Assembly: GCA_000499405.2 (NCBI GenBank)
Contig: HG738138.1
Coordinates: forward strand, 15,888,554 to 15,952,553
Direction of reading: 5' to 3'
Origin: Onchocerca volvulus
Taxonomy: Eukaryota > Nematoda > Chromadorea > Rhabditida > Onchocercidae
Length of the DNA stretch: 64,000 nt
This document shows positions 11,701 to 22,048 of the stretch, in pieces; the first letter of the stretch is position 1, and every line of letters starts with the position of its first letter. The translations under genes were made by a program, and so were the position numbers. The notes under the pieces are model-generated. The model saw only the letters and a program-made list of their open reading frames with translations. It was not told the DNA's origin and did no database searches.

Positions 11701-14700
11701 ATTTGCAAGTACCTTAGAGAATGGATCAAAATTTCACGGTTAGTAAGCATATAATAGCCCTAAAGTTACAAATCGAAAAGTGTATCCTATCATTTTAATG
11801 TTTCAATAATTAAATTTCAGAACATCGAAACATAAATGAACCTAAAAATGGCGCCACAAAACATATAATACAAATTAAATGTTTGATTGTAACTTGAATA
11901 ATAATAATTTGGTACAAATTTATTGATTTTAATTATCATTTAACTAAAGTAATGGAAGTTTGTTTTGAAATTTGAACATTTTTGTTGACATATCTCATTA
12001 GTTCCTAAATTTTATATTAATCTTTTGTTTTCTAAGTAAAATCGAAATTCAAAAATTTCAGCGCAATAATTGATCATTGCAAACTGGAATTAATTTTTTG
12101 TGATACTGTTGAACGAGCCAATAAATTTATTGCTGAAATAGAACGAAAAAAACTAAAACCATTGAAAAAAATCATTATTTTTAATGACTCGAAAGAAAAA
12201 ATTGATCGAGAATTTTCCAAACATTCAGAAATTCAGGTATATAACTTCTTAAAAAGTTTTACATTAATTAATATATCAATCCTTTGATTAAAAAACAAAA
12301 AATTTTTAAATTTTTTGAAGAATATATTATCTTGTAAAAGTAGAATTTCAGATATCATCATGCCACATAATAGTTGAGTTTCAGGTGCCACCGAGTTATA
12401 TAATAGCTGAACTTGAAATGACATCAAAATGACTCTATAATAGTTAAGCATGAGGTATAAGATAGAGATAAATGTTAATGATTATTGAATTTTGATCAGT
12501 AATATACGTAAATAATGAACTGCTTTATGAAATTGACTACCTGACACAGTTTAAAACGTTTTCCATGCAAGATTTAGTAATTTCAGGTTTATAATTGGGA
12601 CTATTTATTGGAACTTGGTGAAATACATCTGAAGCCAGTAACACCTCCATCACCATCGAATATTTATATAATTTGTCATACCAGCGGTACTACAGGTCAT
12701 AAATTATTTTATTATTTACACCAATTATCTAAGCTAAGTTGAGAAGAAATTAAATTGATTTTCATTTTTTTTTTTTATAAATTAGTAAGTAATATTTCTA
12801 TGGTTTTCAACACAGAATTTGCTATCGAGAGCCATAATGTTAGGTAGAATCAAATAATATGACAGTTGAGCTTGAGGTATCAAAATTCAAGGTCAATATA
12901 ATGATATGTTCAAGGTCAATATAATAACTGAACCTTGAATTCATCAAATCACATAATAGCTGAACTTGAAATGTCACCAAATCATTTATTAATTATGCTT
13001 GAGGTATCATCAAGCTAAATAATAGCTAAGCTTGAAATTTCACCATGTAATATAATAAATCACTTTGAAGCGTAATTTAACACATAAGGCATCGTCAGAT
13101 TATTAATTAAGCTTAAATTGTCACCAAACCATATACTAATTCTGCTTGAGGTGTCATCAAACTAAGTAATAGTTAGCTTGAGATGTCACCAAGTTATAAA
13201 TTAGCTGACCATGTAATGTCACGTTACCATAACAACTTCAACTTAAACAACTTTAACTTAATTCAATTGAGCTTCAGGTACACCCAAAGGTGTTCAATTG
13301 TCACATCGCGCAATATTAGTTTCGATGAGTGGACTATATGTTCAGTGGTGTTTACCACCTCATGATATTGTTTTTGATCATAATGATTTATATCTGTCAT
13401 TTCTACCACTTGCTCATGTCTATGAGCAACTACTAGAAGTCAGAAAAAAAAAACTTTCCTCCTTTTTTTTCTAATTTTTTGGCAATTGTAACTTTTAAAA
13501 ATTTTGAAAAAACCAAATAATTAAACAACTTTACTCATAAATGAAATTTTTGCAAATTTCCAAAAAATCATCGATGAATGAAAAAAAATTTTTCCAAATT
13601 GATGAAAAATAAATCAATTAATTAGTTTAGGCATTCATTATTTACATTGGTGGTCGAATTGGTATTTTCGGTGGTGATCCAAAACGATTAATTCATGATA
13701 TGCGACTGTTACGACCCACAATTGCAGCTTTTGTACCACGATTATTAAATCGTTATCATGATATGGTGATGGAAAATGTAAACAAGCAGAATATTGTCAA
13801 ACGATTCATCTTTCACATTGCATTAAAAGTATGTGTTTCTTCGATCAATTATTAAATGAGCAATTAGTTTTAAAAGTTATGAAATTTTAAAATTATTCCA
13901 CACTAAAAAGTGAACTACTTATCATAAAAAAAGTATAATATATTAATAAAAAATTGAAAAATATTTCTTTAGGCATTTTTCATGTACAATTACTTTTACA
14001 TCGTATTTCGTGGAAATGAATGCATTCATTTGCTAATTCATTAAAACAGATTTTGATGCCACAAAATATAAGTATTTAGTTGAAATTACGACAGTTAGCT
14101 AAAGGACAACTTCAATTCAATACAATATGGGATAAAATAGCTTTCAAAAAAATTCGAACTCTTTTTGGTGGCCAATTACGACTAATTACATCTGGTGGTG
14201 CACCAATTTCCATTAATGTGATGAATTTTTCACGGATTGTTTATGGTTGTTTACTCATTGAAGGGTAAGTGTTGTGAAAAATCTCCTGAATTCTTGAAAA
14301 AAATTCCTTTTTAAATTTAAAAATTTCTGAAATACATTAGCAAATTATAACCTAAAGGAAAATGGAAATATATAAAAGCTTTTCGATAGATAATTAGTAA
14401 TTTCAAATTGAATAATAAGGTAAGAAGCAAAAACATAGCTAAAAAAAAATGAAAGCTAAAAATTTTCAAATCGAAATATTCTAATTTACTAATTCCTTTA
14501 AGATATGCAAATTTCCTTATAGCTATGGTCAAACGGAATGTTCCGCAGCTGGTACCATAACATTACCATTTGATACGGTCGGTGGACATGTTGGCGGACC
14601 AGCGGCTTGGGCTCAAGTCAATTTTTCATTTTTACAAGATATTTATCGACACTTTTTTTTCGATGCTAGTATTAATTTCAAATTTAAAGTAATTTAAATT

Positions 14701-14940
14701 CAAAATATTTCTCAAATGAACTTATCACAGATTTAGATTAAATTAGTGGATGCAAAAGAGTTAGGATATAGTGCAGAAGAAAATACTGGTGAAGTATGTT
14801 TCCGCGGTGCTGGTCTTATGGATGGTTATTTTAACGATCCAGAACTTACATCACAACGAGTAGATCAAGAGGTTCAAATTTGAAAAAAATCAATAATGAT
14901 ATATTTTATCATTGCAAAATTTAAAACTATTTTTCCATGA

Positions 14941-14977
<37 letters not shown>

Positions 14978-16159
14978 AAAATACAATTCATTTCATCAAG
15001 AAATATATCACATTTTTTTTTCATTTTCTGTAATTCTCAATTTTTAGGGTTGGTTACATACTGGTGATATTGGGATGTGGTTGCCTAATGGTTCATTGCG
15101 TATTATTGATCGCAGAAACAATTTATTCAAATTAGCACATGCTGATTTTGTATCACCTGAACAAATTGAAAATGTTTATTCACAACATCCTTTAGTAAAA
15201 CAGGTAAGTCTTATGAGAAATGGAAGAAAAAAAAGAAAATAAATAAATTGGTATTTTTAGAAAGGAATTTTCATTCCTAAGATTTCTAACAAAGTTTTGC
15301 TGAAAATAATTTTATTCATTTCGTTTAAAATAATATTACTATTTGTAAATTTGTAGTTGTTGAATTGTTTAAAAAAAAAAAAAAAAAAAAAAACCTTATA
15401 TCCTTTCCATTTAATTTTTTCTAAATGAACTTCTCTATGACTGATTAAATTACTTGAAAAGAAAAAAAATTTTCATTTCAGATTTTCATTTATGGATCAC
15501 CCATGCATGAATATTTAATAGCTATTGTTGTCGTTGATGCAGAAAAACTCTATGTTGATATGCGAAAATCAAACAAAGAGGCAATTTTTCAAGTTTTTGA
15601 AAATTTTCGAAATTTTGTTTTTATTTCTTTAACAATTATCCACTCATCTCATGGTTAAATCAAGTAAAGTAGACCTTTCCAAAAAAAAAAAAAGATGCCG
15701 CAAAAAATGCAAAAAATTCAGGAAAAAAACCAATCTTTCCCACAAATTTAAATCTAAAAAAAAAAAAAGAAAATAAAATTTTCAGAAAGTTAAGCTTTCC
15801 ATTTTTCATGGAAATATGAAGTACTTAGTCCATTTTATTCAATTCCATCTTTTTTTTTTTTTTTTTTAAAGCTTGGAACCTTCTCAATGAAATCTCAATT
15901 ATGGATGAAAGAATTTCTTTCGGATCGAAATGTACGACGATATTTCCTGACTAAACTACGAAAATTCGGTTGCAAAGAAGGTTTGAGTAGTATAGAACAA
16001 GTTAAAAATGTATACTTATTGGAAGAAGAATTCACAGTCGAAGCTGGCTTAATGACACCAACCTTAAAAATTGTTCGGATGAAACTTCGGGATAAATTCA
16101 AAGATATCTTGGATGAAATGTATAACGAAGAATTGGATGTAAATCTAGTGTTAAGTTAG
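8714..16159 (+). CDS. Long-chain acyl-CoA synthetase (ACSL-type), 13 exons, 682 aa
   Basis: It activates long-chain fatty acids to acyl-CoA using ATP. Exons: 8714-8825, 10549-10688, 11128-11312, 12062-12236, 12587-12695, 13278-13438, 13631-13828, 14080-14264, 14523-14616, 14737-14871, 15048-15203, 15482-15592, 15872-16159. All phases match, giving 682 residues, the usual ACSL length. AMP-binding signature TSGTTGTPKG spans residues 236-245, split across exons 5 and 6; YGQTEC is at 423-428, GWLHTGD at 499-505, linker DRRN at 519-522, and the C-terminal TPTLK ends at Lys653, the likely adenylation lysine. The usually conserved KLAQGEY-type segment after the linker reads KLAHADF here (526-532). 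No signal peptide is obvious. Intron 1 carries Wolbachia-like gene fragments; introns 3, 4 and 5 carry a hairpin and minisatellite blocks. An AATAAA follows at 16256-16261. C. elegans has several paralogues, so no symbol is assigned. Confidence 0.93.
9481..9693 (-). pseudogene. lgt: Fragment of bacterial lgt (prolipoprotein diacylglyceryl transferase), Wolbachia-like
   Basis: Antisense inside intron 1 of the acyl-CoA synthetase gene. About 71 codons read open and contain the Lgt signature [12 protein letters not shown] followed by [19 protein letters not shown], both typical of the central part of bacterial Lgt. The N-terminal third, including the usual HGG region, and the C-terminal end are absent; upstream in frame there are two stop codons and downstream the similarity ends in AT-rich host-like sequence. 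Lgt is a bacterial inner-membrane enzyme with no nematode homologue, so this is a transferred fragment and not a gene. Wolbachia is the obvious donor for a filarial nematode, but the donor assignment is inference. Confidence 0.85.
9858..10082 (-). pseudogene. glyA: Fragment of glyA (serine hydroxymethyltransferase), Wolbachia-like
   Basis: Antisense in the same intron, 164 bp upstream (in minus-strand sense) of the lgt fragment. Seventy-five uninterrupted codons match the bacterial GlyA region VDEVENLAI ... [15 protein letters not shown] ... [11 protein letters not shown] ... LSGKLF. The PLP-lysine region and the C-terminal half are missing, so it cannot encode an active enzyme. Upstream (about 10083-10140) there is weak frame-shifted resemblance to the preceding GlyA segment. 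The frame stays open past the match (to about 9765) but that tail is not recognisable as GlyA. Nematode SHMT genes carry different sequence in this stretch, so a bacterial source is much more likely. Confidence 0.85.
11636..11692. repeat. Near-perfect 25-bp inverted repeat (hairpin) in ACSL intron 3
   Basis: The arms at 11636-11660 and 11668-11692 are complementary over 25 bp with two mismatched positions and a 7-base loop (ctaccaa). The arms (starting atactgcttgagct) are GC-richer than the intron around them. Diverged direct repeats flank the hairpin at about 11340-11440 and 11718-11830. It could be a miRNA-like precursor, a MITE end pair or a chance relic; nothing in the sequence decides. 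Confidence 0.8.
12354..13216. repeat. Degenerate minisatellite spread over ACSL introns 4 and 5
   Basis: Two blocks, about 12354-12460 (intron 4) and about 12860-13216 (intron 5), consist of diverged copies of a unit of roughly 25-35 bp containing taatagctgaacttgaaatg and tcaccaaa-type segments. Exon 5 (12587-12695) lies between the blocks and is free of the repeat. Confidence 0.75.
14946..14974. repeat. Poly-T tract (29 T) in ACSL intron 10
   Basis: Homopolymer run within the intron between exons 10 and 11. Confidence 0.95.
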
Positions 16160-16677
16160 ATTTGTACGATTTGATCTGAAAAAAAAAAAAAAGATTATGC
16201 AAATTATTAATCATTAACATCACAAATAATTGGCAAAACTGTAAATTTATGAGACAATAAATTAAAATTACAATTTTTGAAATCATAATTCGGGAAGATG
16301 ACAAATATGAAATGATCCTGCTATTGCTAATAATAAGTTGTTATTTTTTGCAAAAAACTATATTTTGAAAAATAATGCAATAAATATGATATTCTTTTCT
16401 CAAGTTTTAATACACTGAAGTGAATAGTTCCGATAATTTCAAACTAAACAGCAAAATAACAAAAATTTTTTGCATTTTTGAATAAATTTCACTAATTTTA
16501 AAAATTATTTTTGATTAATTTGGATAATTTTAGATGAGCATTATTTATTGATTTTAAGCAACTATCATCAAGACCATATTCTTAATAATGATTATTGATT
16601 AGTTTGAATAAGTATAACTTAACTAATTGGATAAATCAAATAAGTAGGTGCTGGTTAGCTCGGATAATCTCTTTTAA

Positions 16678-17272
16678 TCTCTATATATTATAAAAATGTA
16701 AATCATCGTTCCTGTTATTTCTCACGCAGCTTTGCAATCTCTTCATCGAATGCTTTCAAATTTTGACACAACGTCAAAACTCAATGCCAATCTTTAGAAC
16801 TGTGCGGTTTAGATCTAGACACGTGACTGCTCACATGGACAATTATATGTTGTGTTTTCTAGAGTCGGCAAACCAGACAGTCGCTTCATCTACGCAAACA
16901 ATGGAGAAAACAAGTATTGTATACCCACAAGCATCATGAAATTGAACATATTAGAAACGCGCGCTTTCTCTGCTCTTTCTTTACCACTTAACCAGAGTGA
17001 GCTATAGTAACGTGTGTATATAAAAAGTATATAAGAACGTGTATTCGAAAAAAAAAAGAAGATATATAAAATGTATAAAGAAGGTGTAATGCGTGTATTC
17101 GAATGAAATGTTGTTTCAAAATTTCACAGCAATAGGTAAGAACTTTCGGAGATCTAAAAATTTTGAACTAATATAGATAAGACGAGTGTTTAAGAAATTT
17201 CGGAGATTTTGAACAAACAAACATTTCCATTTTTATTTATATAAAGTAGCTGGACCGACTGGGTACGGCTAG
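16678..17272. mobile_element. Probable non-autonomous Helitron (595 bp)
   Basis: The 5' end reads TCTCTATATATTATAAAAAT after an A, and the 3' end is CTAG followed by T, matching the Helitron rule of 5'-TC, 3'-CTRR and insertion between A and T. Just before the end, arms 17248-17256 and 17262-17270 can pair (AGCTGGACC / GGTACGGCT, one wobble and one mismatch, 5-base loop), as expected of the Helitron 3' hairpin, although here it overlaps CTAG by two bases. The interior has no transposase reading frame. Termini are short motifs, so chance cannot be excluded without other copies. Confidence 0.45.
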
Positions 17273-18095
17273 TTATTAAATATAATTATTACTGAGTAAA
17301 TCGGTTAGTGATTATTCCTGGTGTTGGGTAATTGCCAATAAATAAATTGGATGATTAATTACTATTAGCAACTCGTAGTATTAATTCTACTTATTTAATT
17401 TACCTAGTAAAATTAGATAATTCTACATATTACTTATTTAATCATTTATTTAACAACTTAATCACTTAATAAACTTATTTAATAAGTTTTTTAATCATCA
17501 ACATCATTGATAAAAATTCATTGTGCAAATGCTTGATTCATTAAATCAAATTTTTACGTATTATTCGAATTAAAAAAAAAATTGAAACAAATTTTTGCCT
17601 CTCTTTGTAACATTCAAATCCAAACATACAGTTTGAAGCATATCGATGATAACATAGATAATGACCTACATTACAATAATGTACATATTACGGTGTAAAA
17701 AAAAAGGATAGGTCATAAGTCGACGTTTATGGCCTTTTTAAAAAATCAGAATAAATGATTCACCCGTTTGATTAAATTTTTATTTGCAACGGAAAATTGT
17801 GCAGTTTTTGAAGAATATAAAAGCTAATTAGACTTATAAGATTGTTTAGAAAATCAGATATTGAAAAATATGTTATTTGACGAGACGGTAAAGATTTTTC
17901 AGTTTAGACATTGAATAATATGTTGTGGTAGGTCAGTGATGAAAAAAAATTATGAGAAAGGAAGAGATAATAGTGATTGATAATATTAAAAAGAGAGGAG
18001 TTAAAAAACATAGCGATTGGTCGACAAATCGCAACAAATGAGGTTACCGGATGGGTTTAGTTGTGAGTTGCGATTGTACGGCGATACGCTTGAGA

Positions 18096-18123
18096 GTTGT
18101 AAAGTAGCCTAGGACTTTACAGC
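18096..18123. repeat. Short hairpin upstream of the SMIM12-like gene
   Basis: Arms of 10 bases (gttgtaaagt / actttacagc, one G-U) surround an 8-base loop (agcctagg). The right arm abuts the putative trans-splice acceptor at 18121-18129, so it could fold in the pre-mRNA. Its function is unknown. Confidence 0.5.
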
Positions 18124-18129
18124 TTTCAG
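18121..18129 (+). promoter_or_regulatory. Putative SL trans-splice acceptor at the SMIM12-like start codon
   Basis: The sequence agctttcag, a good nematode 3' splice consensus, sits directly before ATG 18130. Nematode genes often receive a spliced leader at such a site close to the start codon. This is inference; no outron transcript can be seen. Confidence 0.45.
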
Positions 18130-19368
18130 ATGTGCTTGAGTTATATATGGGTTGGCGCAGCGTTCATGTTAGATTATGTCAGAGTTGGTTTGAGTTTATT
18201 AATAATTGTTGGAGAATATTGCCAATAATGTCGTATGAAACGGTGTTAGTGATAACGCGGATATTAACGCAAATAACTAATAATTTTAGCTTTGAAGTAC
18301 ATCGAGTTCTTTTAAACAATTTATGAGTTTTTCTATTTCAGCACATACTAATTTTTCATAATTTTTGATGCATATCACATATAGTGGATTTTTTACGTTG
18401 AAATATATCGACAGTTTATAAAAATTTTTTTTCCAGAACATACATTGCGACACAAAAATAAATCGTTGGAAATGTGGCAAGTTTTGATCGGTTTGTTTGT
18501 TTGTTTATTGATGGAAAATTGAAATTATTAACAAAACCTGACATCATCTTTTCAATATATCAGATAAAAGAAAATCTTACTGACAAATAGTTTGGCGCAT
18601 TTTTTTGTTTCTTTTTATTATCGAGGAGTTTTAGTTTCATTTTTACTTTTTAATGTTAGTTTGCTTGTATAACTTATATTCATTTCATATTTCATTTGTA
18701 TAAATAGTACAACAACGAAGGGTAACTTTAATCGTTGTTTGGACAAAATGAAAAGTTTAATCCGTTAATCAATATTTTCGGAACATAAGAGTATAATATA
18801 TTGCAGAAAACGTATGGTAGAACTTAGCTTAACAGCTGAAATTATAGCATATTCTATCAAGTACAATAGAGAGATGATCTGAATTAAGTCTGATTGATTA
18901 TAAAAATCAAATTACAAAGTTATCCAGTTTTGCGAACTTCCCAGAATTATAAAATTTTAATTTTTATGAAGTTACAAAATTATTTCGTCCATTCATTATC
19001 CATATTTTCTTGTTGTCCTTGATGATTGTATCTATGAAAACCATTTATTGATTTATTTATTCATTCCAACCGATAAATATTGCACTATTTCAGCTAGGTA
19101 CTCAAAAATACTTGTTATGCCATTTGTGGTGGTAATTGGTGCAGTTGGTTATTTTATAGAACAAAAACTTTCCACTCCAAAGAAAATACCATATTTGGAT
19201 GCTTCGGTGAAGGAAGGACGTGAACAACGGCAAATGGAAATTGAATTAGATTCAGAGTATGGTACTCCAATGGATATTAACAAAATTAAAAGTAAAATTG
19301 TTCCTGAATCAAGCTTACTATTGAATACAGGCCGAAAAGGTCTGATTGACAAGGAAAGCCGTTGTTAG
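18130..19368 (+). CDS. SMIM12-like small integral membrane protein (2 exons)
   Basis: The second exon, 19094-19368, is well supported: it begins after a TTTCAG acceptor and encodes one hydrophobic segment (VMPFVVVIGAVGYFIEQ) followed by a charged tail, the pattern of SMIM12 (human protein about 92 aa) whose core is a P-x-x-F-V-V-GAVGY membrane segment. The exon starts in phase 1 and lacks an upstream start, so a first exon is needed. The best candidate is 18130-18187 (ending GTT G before gtttga), which gives a 110-residue protein, with ATG 18166 as an alternative start. The first exon is tentative because its donor is weak. The molecular role of SMIM12 is not known to me. Confidence 0.65.
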
Positions 19369-20391
19369 GCATTTCATTGTAGCATTATTAATAGCTACGG
19401 ATATTTTGAAATATACTGCTTTTATTTTTTGCTACATTTTCGATAATTTATATGTTTCTATTTTTGTAAAAATATTAGCAGTGATATATAGAATTTGTCA
19501 TTTCTTTATCCCTTTTTCTATTCATTTATTATTTCCGAGTATCGATTAAATAGTCTCTTATTATTGTAGATTCAGTTAATCTTACATTTTTAAAACAATT
19601 TCTTTCATTTGTTTATTTATTTCTAATTATTCATTCTAATTCATGTAAATGCACATATTATAATTATTGATTGCATACGATGCTCAGGAAATTGTAATTA
19701 TATTTATGGTACAAAAATAATACTATTAAATGGATATACATTTAGAATGAATTAAAATTCGTTTATTTATTGCCAATTCCTTGTATTTATGCATGTTTAA
19801 AAAATGATAAAAATTCATTACTATTAGACGATATTGTCATTGTAACCGTTTTTACACGGGGATAATTTACTACAGTTCTGGAATCTTTCAGTTGGTTGCA
19901 AAGTTCATCGCAAAGTCGATGATGAAAATCTCCTGAATTCAATAAAGCTTGTTTTTAGAAGCTATCAGCCAAATTTGTTGAATTAATTTTCGGAATAATG
20001 GACTGGAGAATTGCTGGTTTGGTAAATTTTTTCACAAAATCTTGTTTATATAAAAAAGGATCAGTATTCGGGATCATTATTCAAAAAAAAGGATTTGCAT
20101 CATATGTTCAAAGGTCTGTTATTGACTTTTTTTCAATCCCTCTATTGCTTAATTTATTTGGATGATAAGCGAGACTCTTTTTTGTGGAAGAATTAGTTCT
20201 TTATAATTCCTAATTTGGGCAAATGAGATTGGAATTTGAGTTCCTTTTTTTTTTTTTTTGTCACGCAAAATACATTTACTTAGTGATGGAATTTTAGTTA
20301 AAAGTTTTACTTAAAATTTAATTAATTATCATTACGATCAAATTCCTTAACAATAGTTTAATTCCTTCTTTATCTTATTCTCTTATTTTTT
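19369..20391. other. Intergenic region between SMIM12-like and first J-protein gene
   Basis: About 1 kb, AT-rich, with the 3' UTR of the SMIM12-like gene and no supported exon. The two genes share a strand, but the gap is larger than the few hundred bases usual in nematode operons. Confidence 0.5.
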
Positions 20392-21579
20392 ATGAAACGA
20401 AATCATTACGATGTGCTGGGCATTCCATATGATGCAACAGATGAAGAAATAAAAAATGCATTCGTTAAGAAATCGCTAGAAGTAAGCTTTGAGTTTTCTT
20501 TTTTTTTTTCATATTGAAGCAATAATGAAAAAAGAGTTATTGAAAATCTACATTTTTCTCCTTAGCTCTAAAATACTGATTTATTTTAGAATATTTTATT
20601 ACATTATCTATTGAAATAATGGAAACGTCAATGTGGCAGTTCATTGACACTGGCATCATGGAATTTACTTAGTTTTAAAATTTGTAGGATTCAGGTATTC
20701 ATGCAAGATATTTCTCCATATAAGTTCATACCTTATTTCTGATAAAAACTTCTAGATAAAATTTTTTGTAACTTTTTTGTAAGTTCTCCCATTCAATTAG
20801 TAGCATTGTGTGTCTGTAAAATCAATCAAACCGCCATATAATAGACATTTCGATCACTTAATGTCTGATATCAATTATTTAAGTAATATTATGTCCCATA
20901 AACCGTATTTCAAATTAAATAAACAATGTGTTTGAAAAAAGTATTTGAAAGCTTCCTTTATCTCAAAGTTATTTCAAATAAATGACTCCTTGTAGAGAAA
21001 ATAAAAACGAGCTATTTAGTAATGACCAAGAATTTCCCTATATTTTTCATTATTATTAGCTGCATCCAGATGGTAAAAATTTTAATCCGGAAATGGTACG
21101 ATCGATAGATAAGTATGCACCAGATCTTACCGAACAGTTCGTGCAATTGAAAATGGCTTATGATATTTTACGACGTCCAATTCGGAGAAAGCAGTACGAT
21201 CAAATGATGGGAATTGAGCGTTTGAAACGTTTCAGTAGGGTAAAATTCATATTTCTTCTAATATAACTCGACTTTTCGATATTTATTAGAATTGGAAGAA
21301 TCGAGTAGAAATCGATTCAGTTTGAACTATGACTAAAGCATGTATTTTGCAAAAGCAGTATAGATTTCATATATTTTTCAGCGACCGGAGAAGTTAAATC
21401 TTTACGATATGGAAACCAAACAGCAAAGTTTTTTAAGAAATTTTGGTATGTCAGCTCGAGAATTCGTCAACCGTGATTTCTATGTGCGATTAGCAGATAA
21501 TTCAGATAATTCGCTGATGTATTTCACTGTTGGCGGTTTAATAGTCGTTTTGATACTGCAAAAATTATACGTCTGGTAG
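20392..21579 (+). CDS. DNAJC4-like J-domain protein with C-terminal membrane segment (copy 1, 155 aa)
   Basis: Exons 20392-20481, 21060-21239 and 21382-21579 give 155 residues. The J domain starts at once (NHYDVLGIPYDATDEEIK) with HPD at residues 32-34, the motif that stimulates Hsp70 ATPase. A single hydrophobic segment near the C-terminus (about 134-151) should anchor it in a membrane. There is no presequence, unlike the two neighbouring copies. The last exon ends in TGG TAG; an alternative donor at 21576 (TG before gtagtg) could join to 21976, keeping the Trp and adding about 24 residues to a stop at 22046-22048. An AATAAA follows at 22271-22276. First of three related genes in a row on the same strand; intron 1 falls immediately before the codon preceding HPD. 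Confidence 0.85.
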
Positions 21580-22048
21580 TGTTTTCTTGAATTCATATAA
21601 AGAAAATTAAGGATATGGTGCAGTCAGGAATAGATGCTAATCAAAATTAAGGAAAAATGTAAAGAAAATTAAGGAATACTTATCAATGATCCATCAAACC
21701 AATCTTCGATAATTGATAATTTTATTCAGCGGATGTATTTTCGGTAATCATCTATGAAGTATACTATTATGAAGTGTAATGTTATTATCATGCGATTGAA
21801 TCGTAATGACATCTATATCGGCCTAGGACATTTATATGCTGAGAGTATTAGTTATCATAAAAAACTACGATTGTTCTCATGGCCTTATAATGTTGAACTT
21901 CTATCAACACTTCCGAATAACTATATGAGTTTTGGATTTTTAGCAAATTATGTATTTTTAATTTCGTTTTTATAGGTATCTAGAATCTACCAACGACGAA
22001 AAATCTGATATAAAAACTGAAAGAAAAGTATGTGATATAAAAATATGA

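Larger units (their letters stand above)
16160..18129. other. Intergenic region with ACSL 3' UTR and a Helitron-like element
   Basis: The first part holds the ACSL 3' UTR with a poly(A) signal AATAAA at 16256-16261. The stretch 16678-17272 is described separately as a probable Helitron. From about 18030 the sequence becomes less AT-rich and contains the hairpin at 18096-18123. No exon is supported here. Confidence 0.6.

Noticed and set aside
14041..14079. Acceptor ttaaaacag as start of ACSL exon 8
   Set aside because: It would bring an in-frame TAG; the next acceptor, agtatttag ending at 14079, keeps the frame.
21754..21975. Plus-strand 73-codon open frame after J-protein copy 1
   Set aside because: No family resemblance and low-complexity codon use; it is probably intron or 3' UTR.
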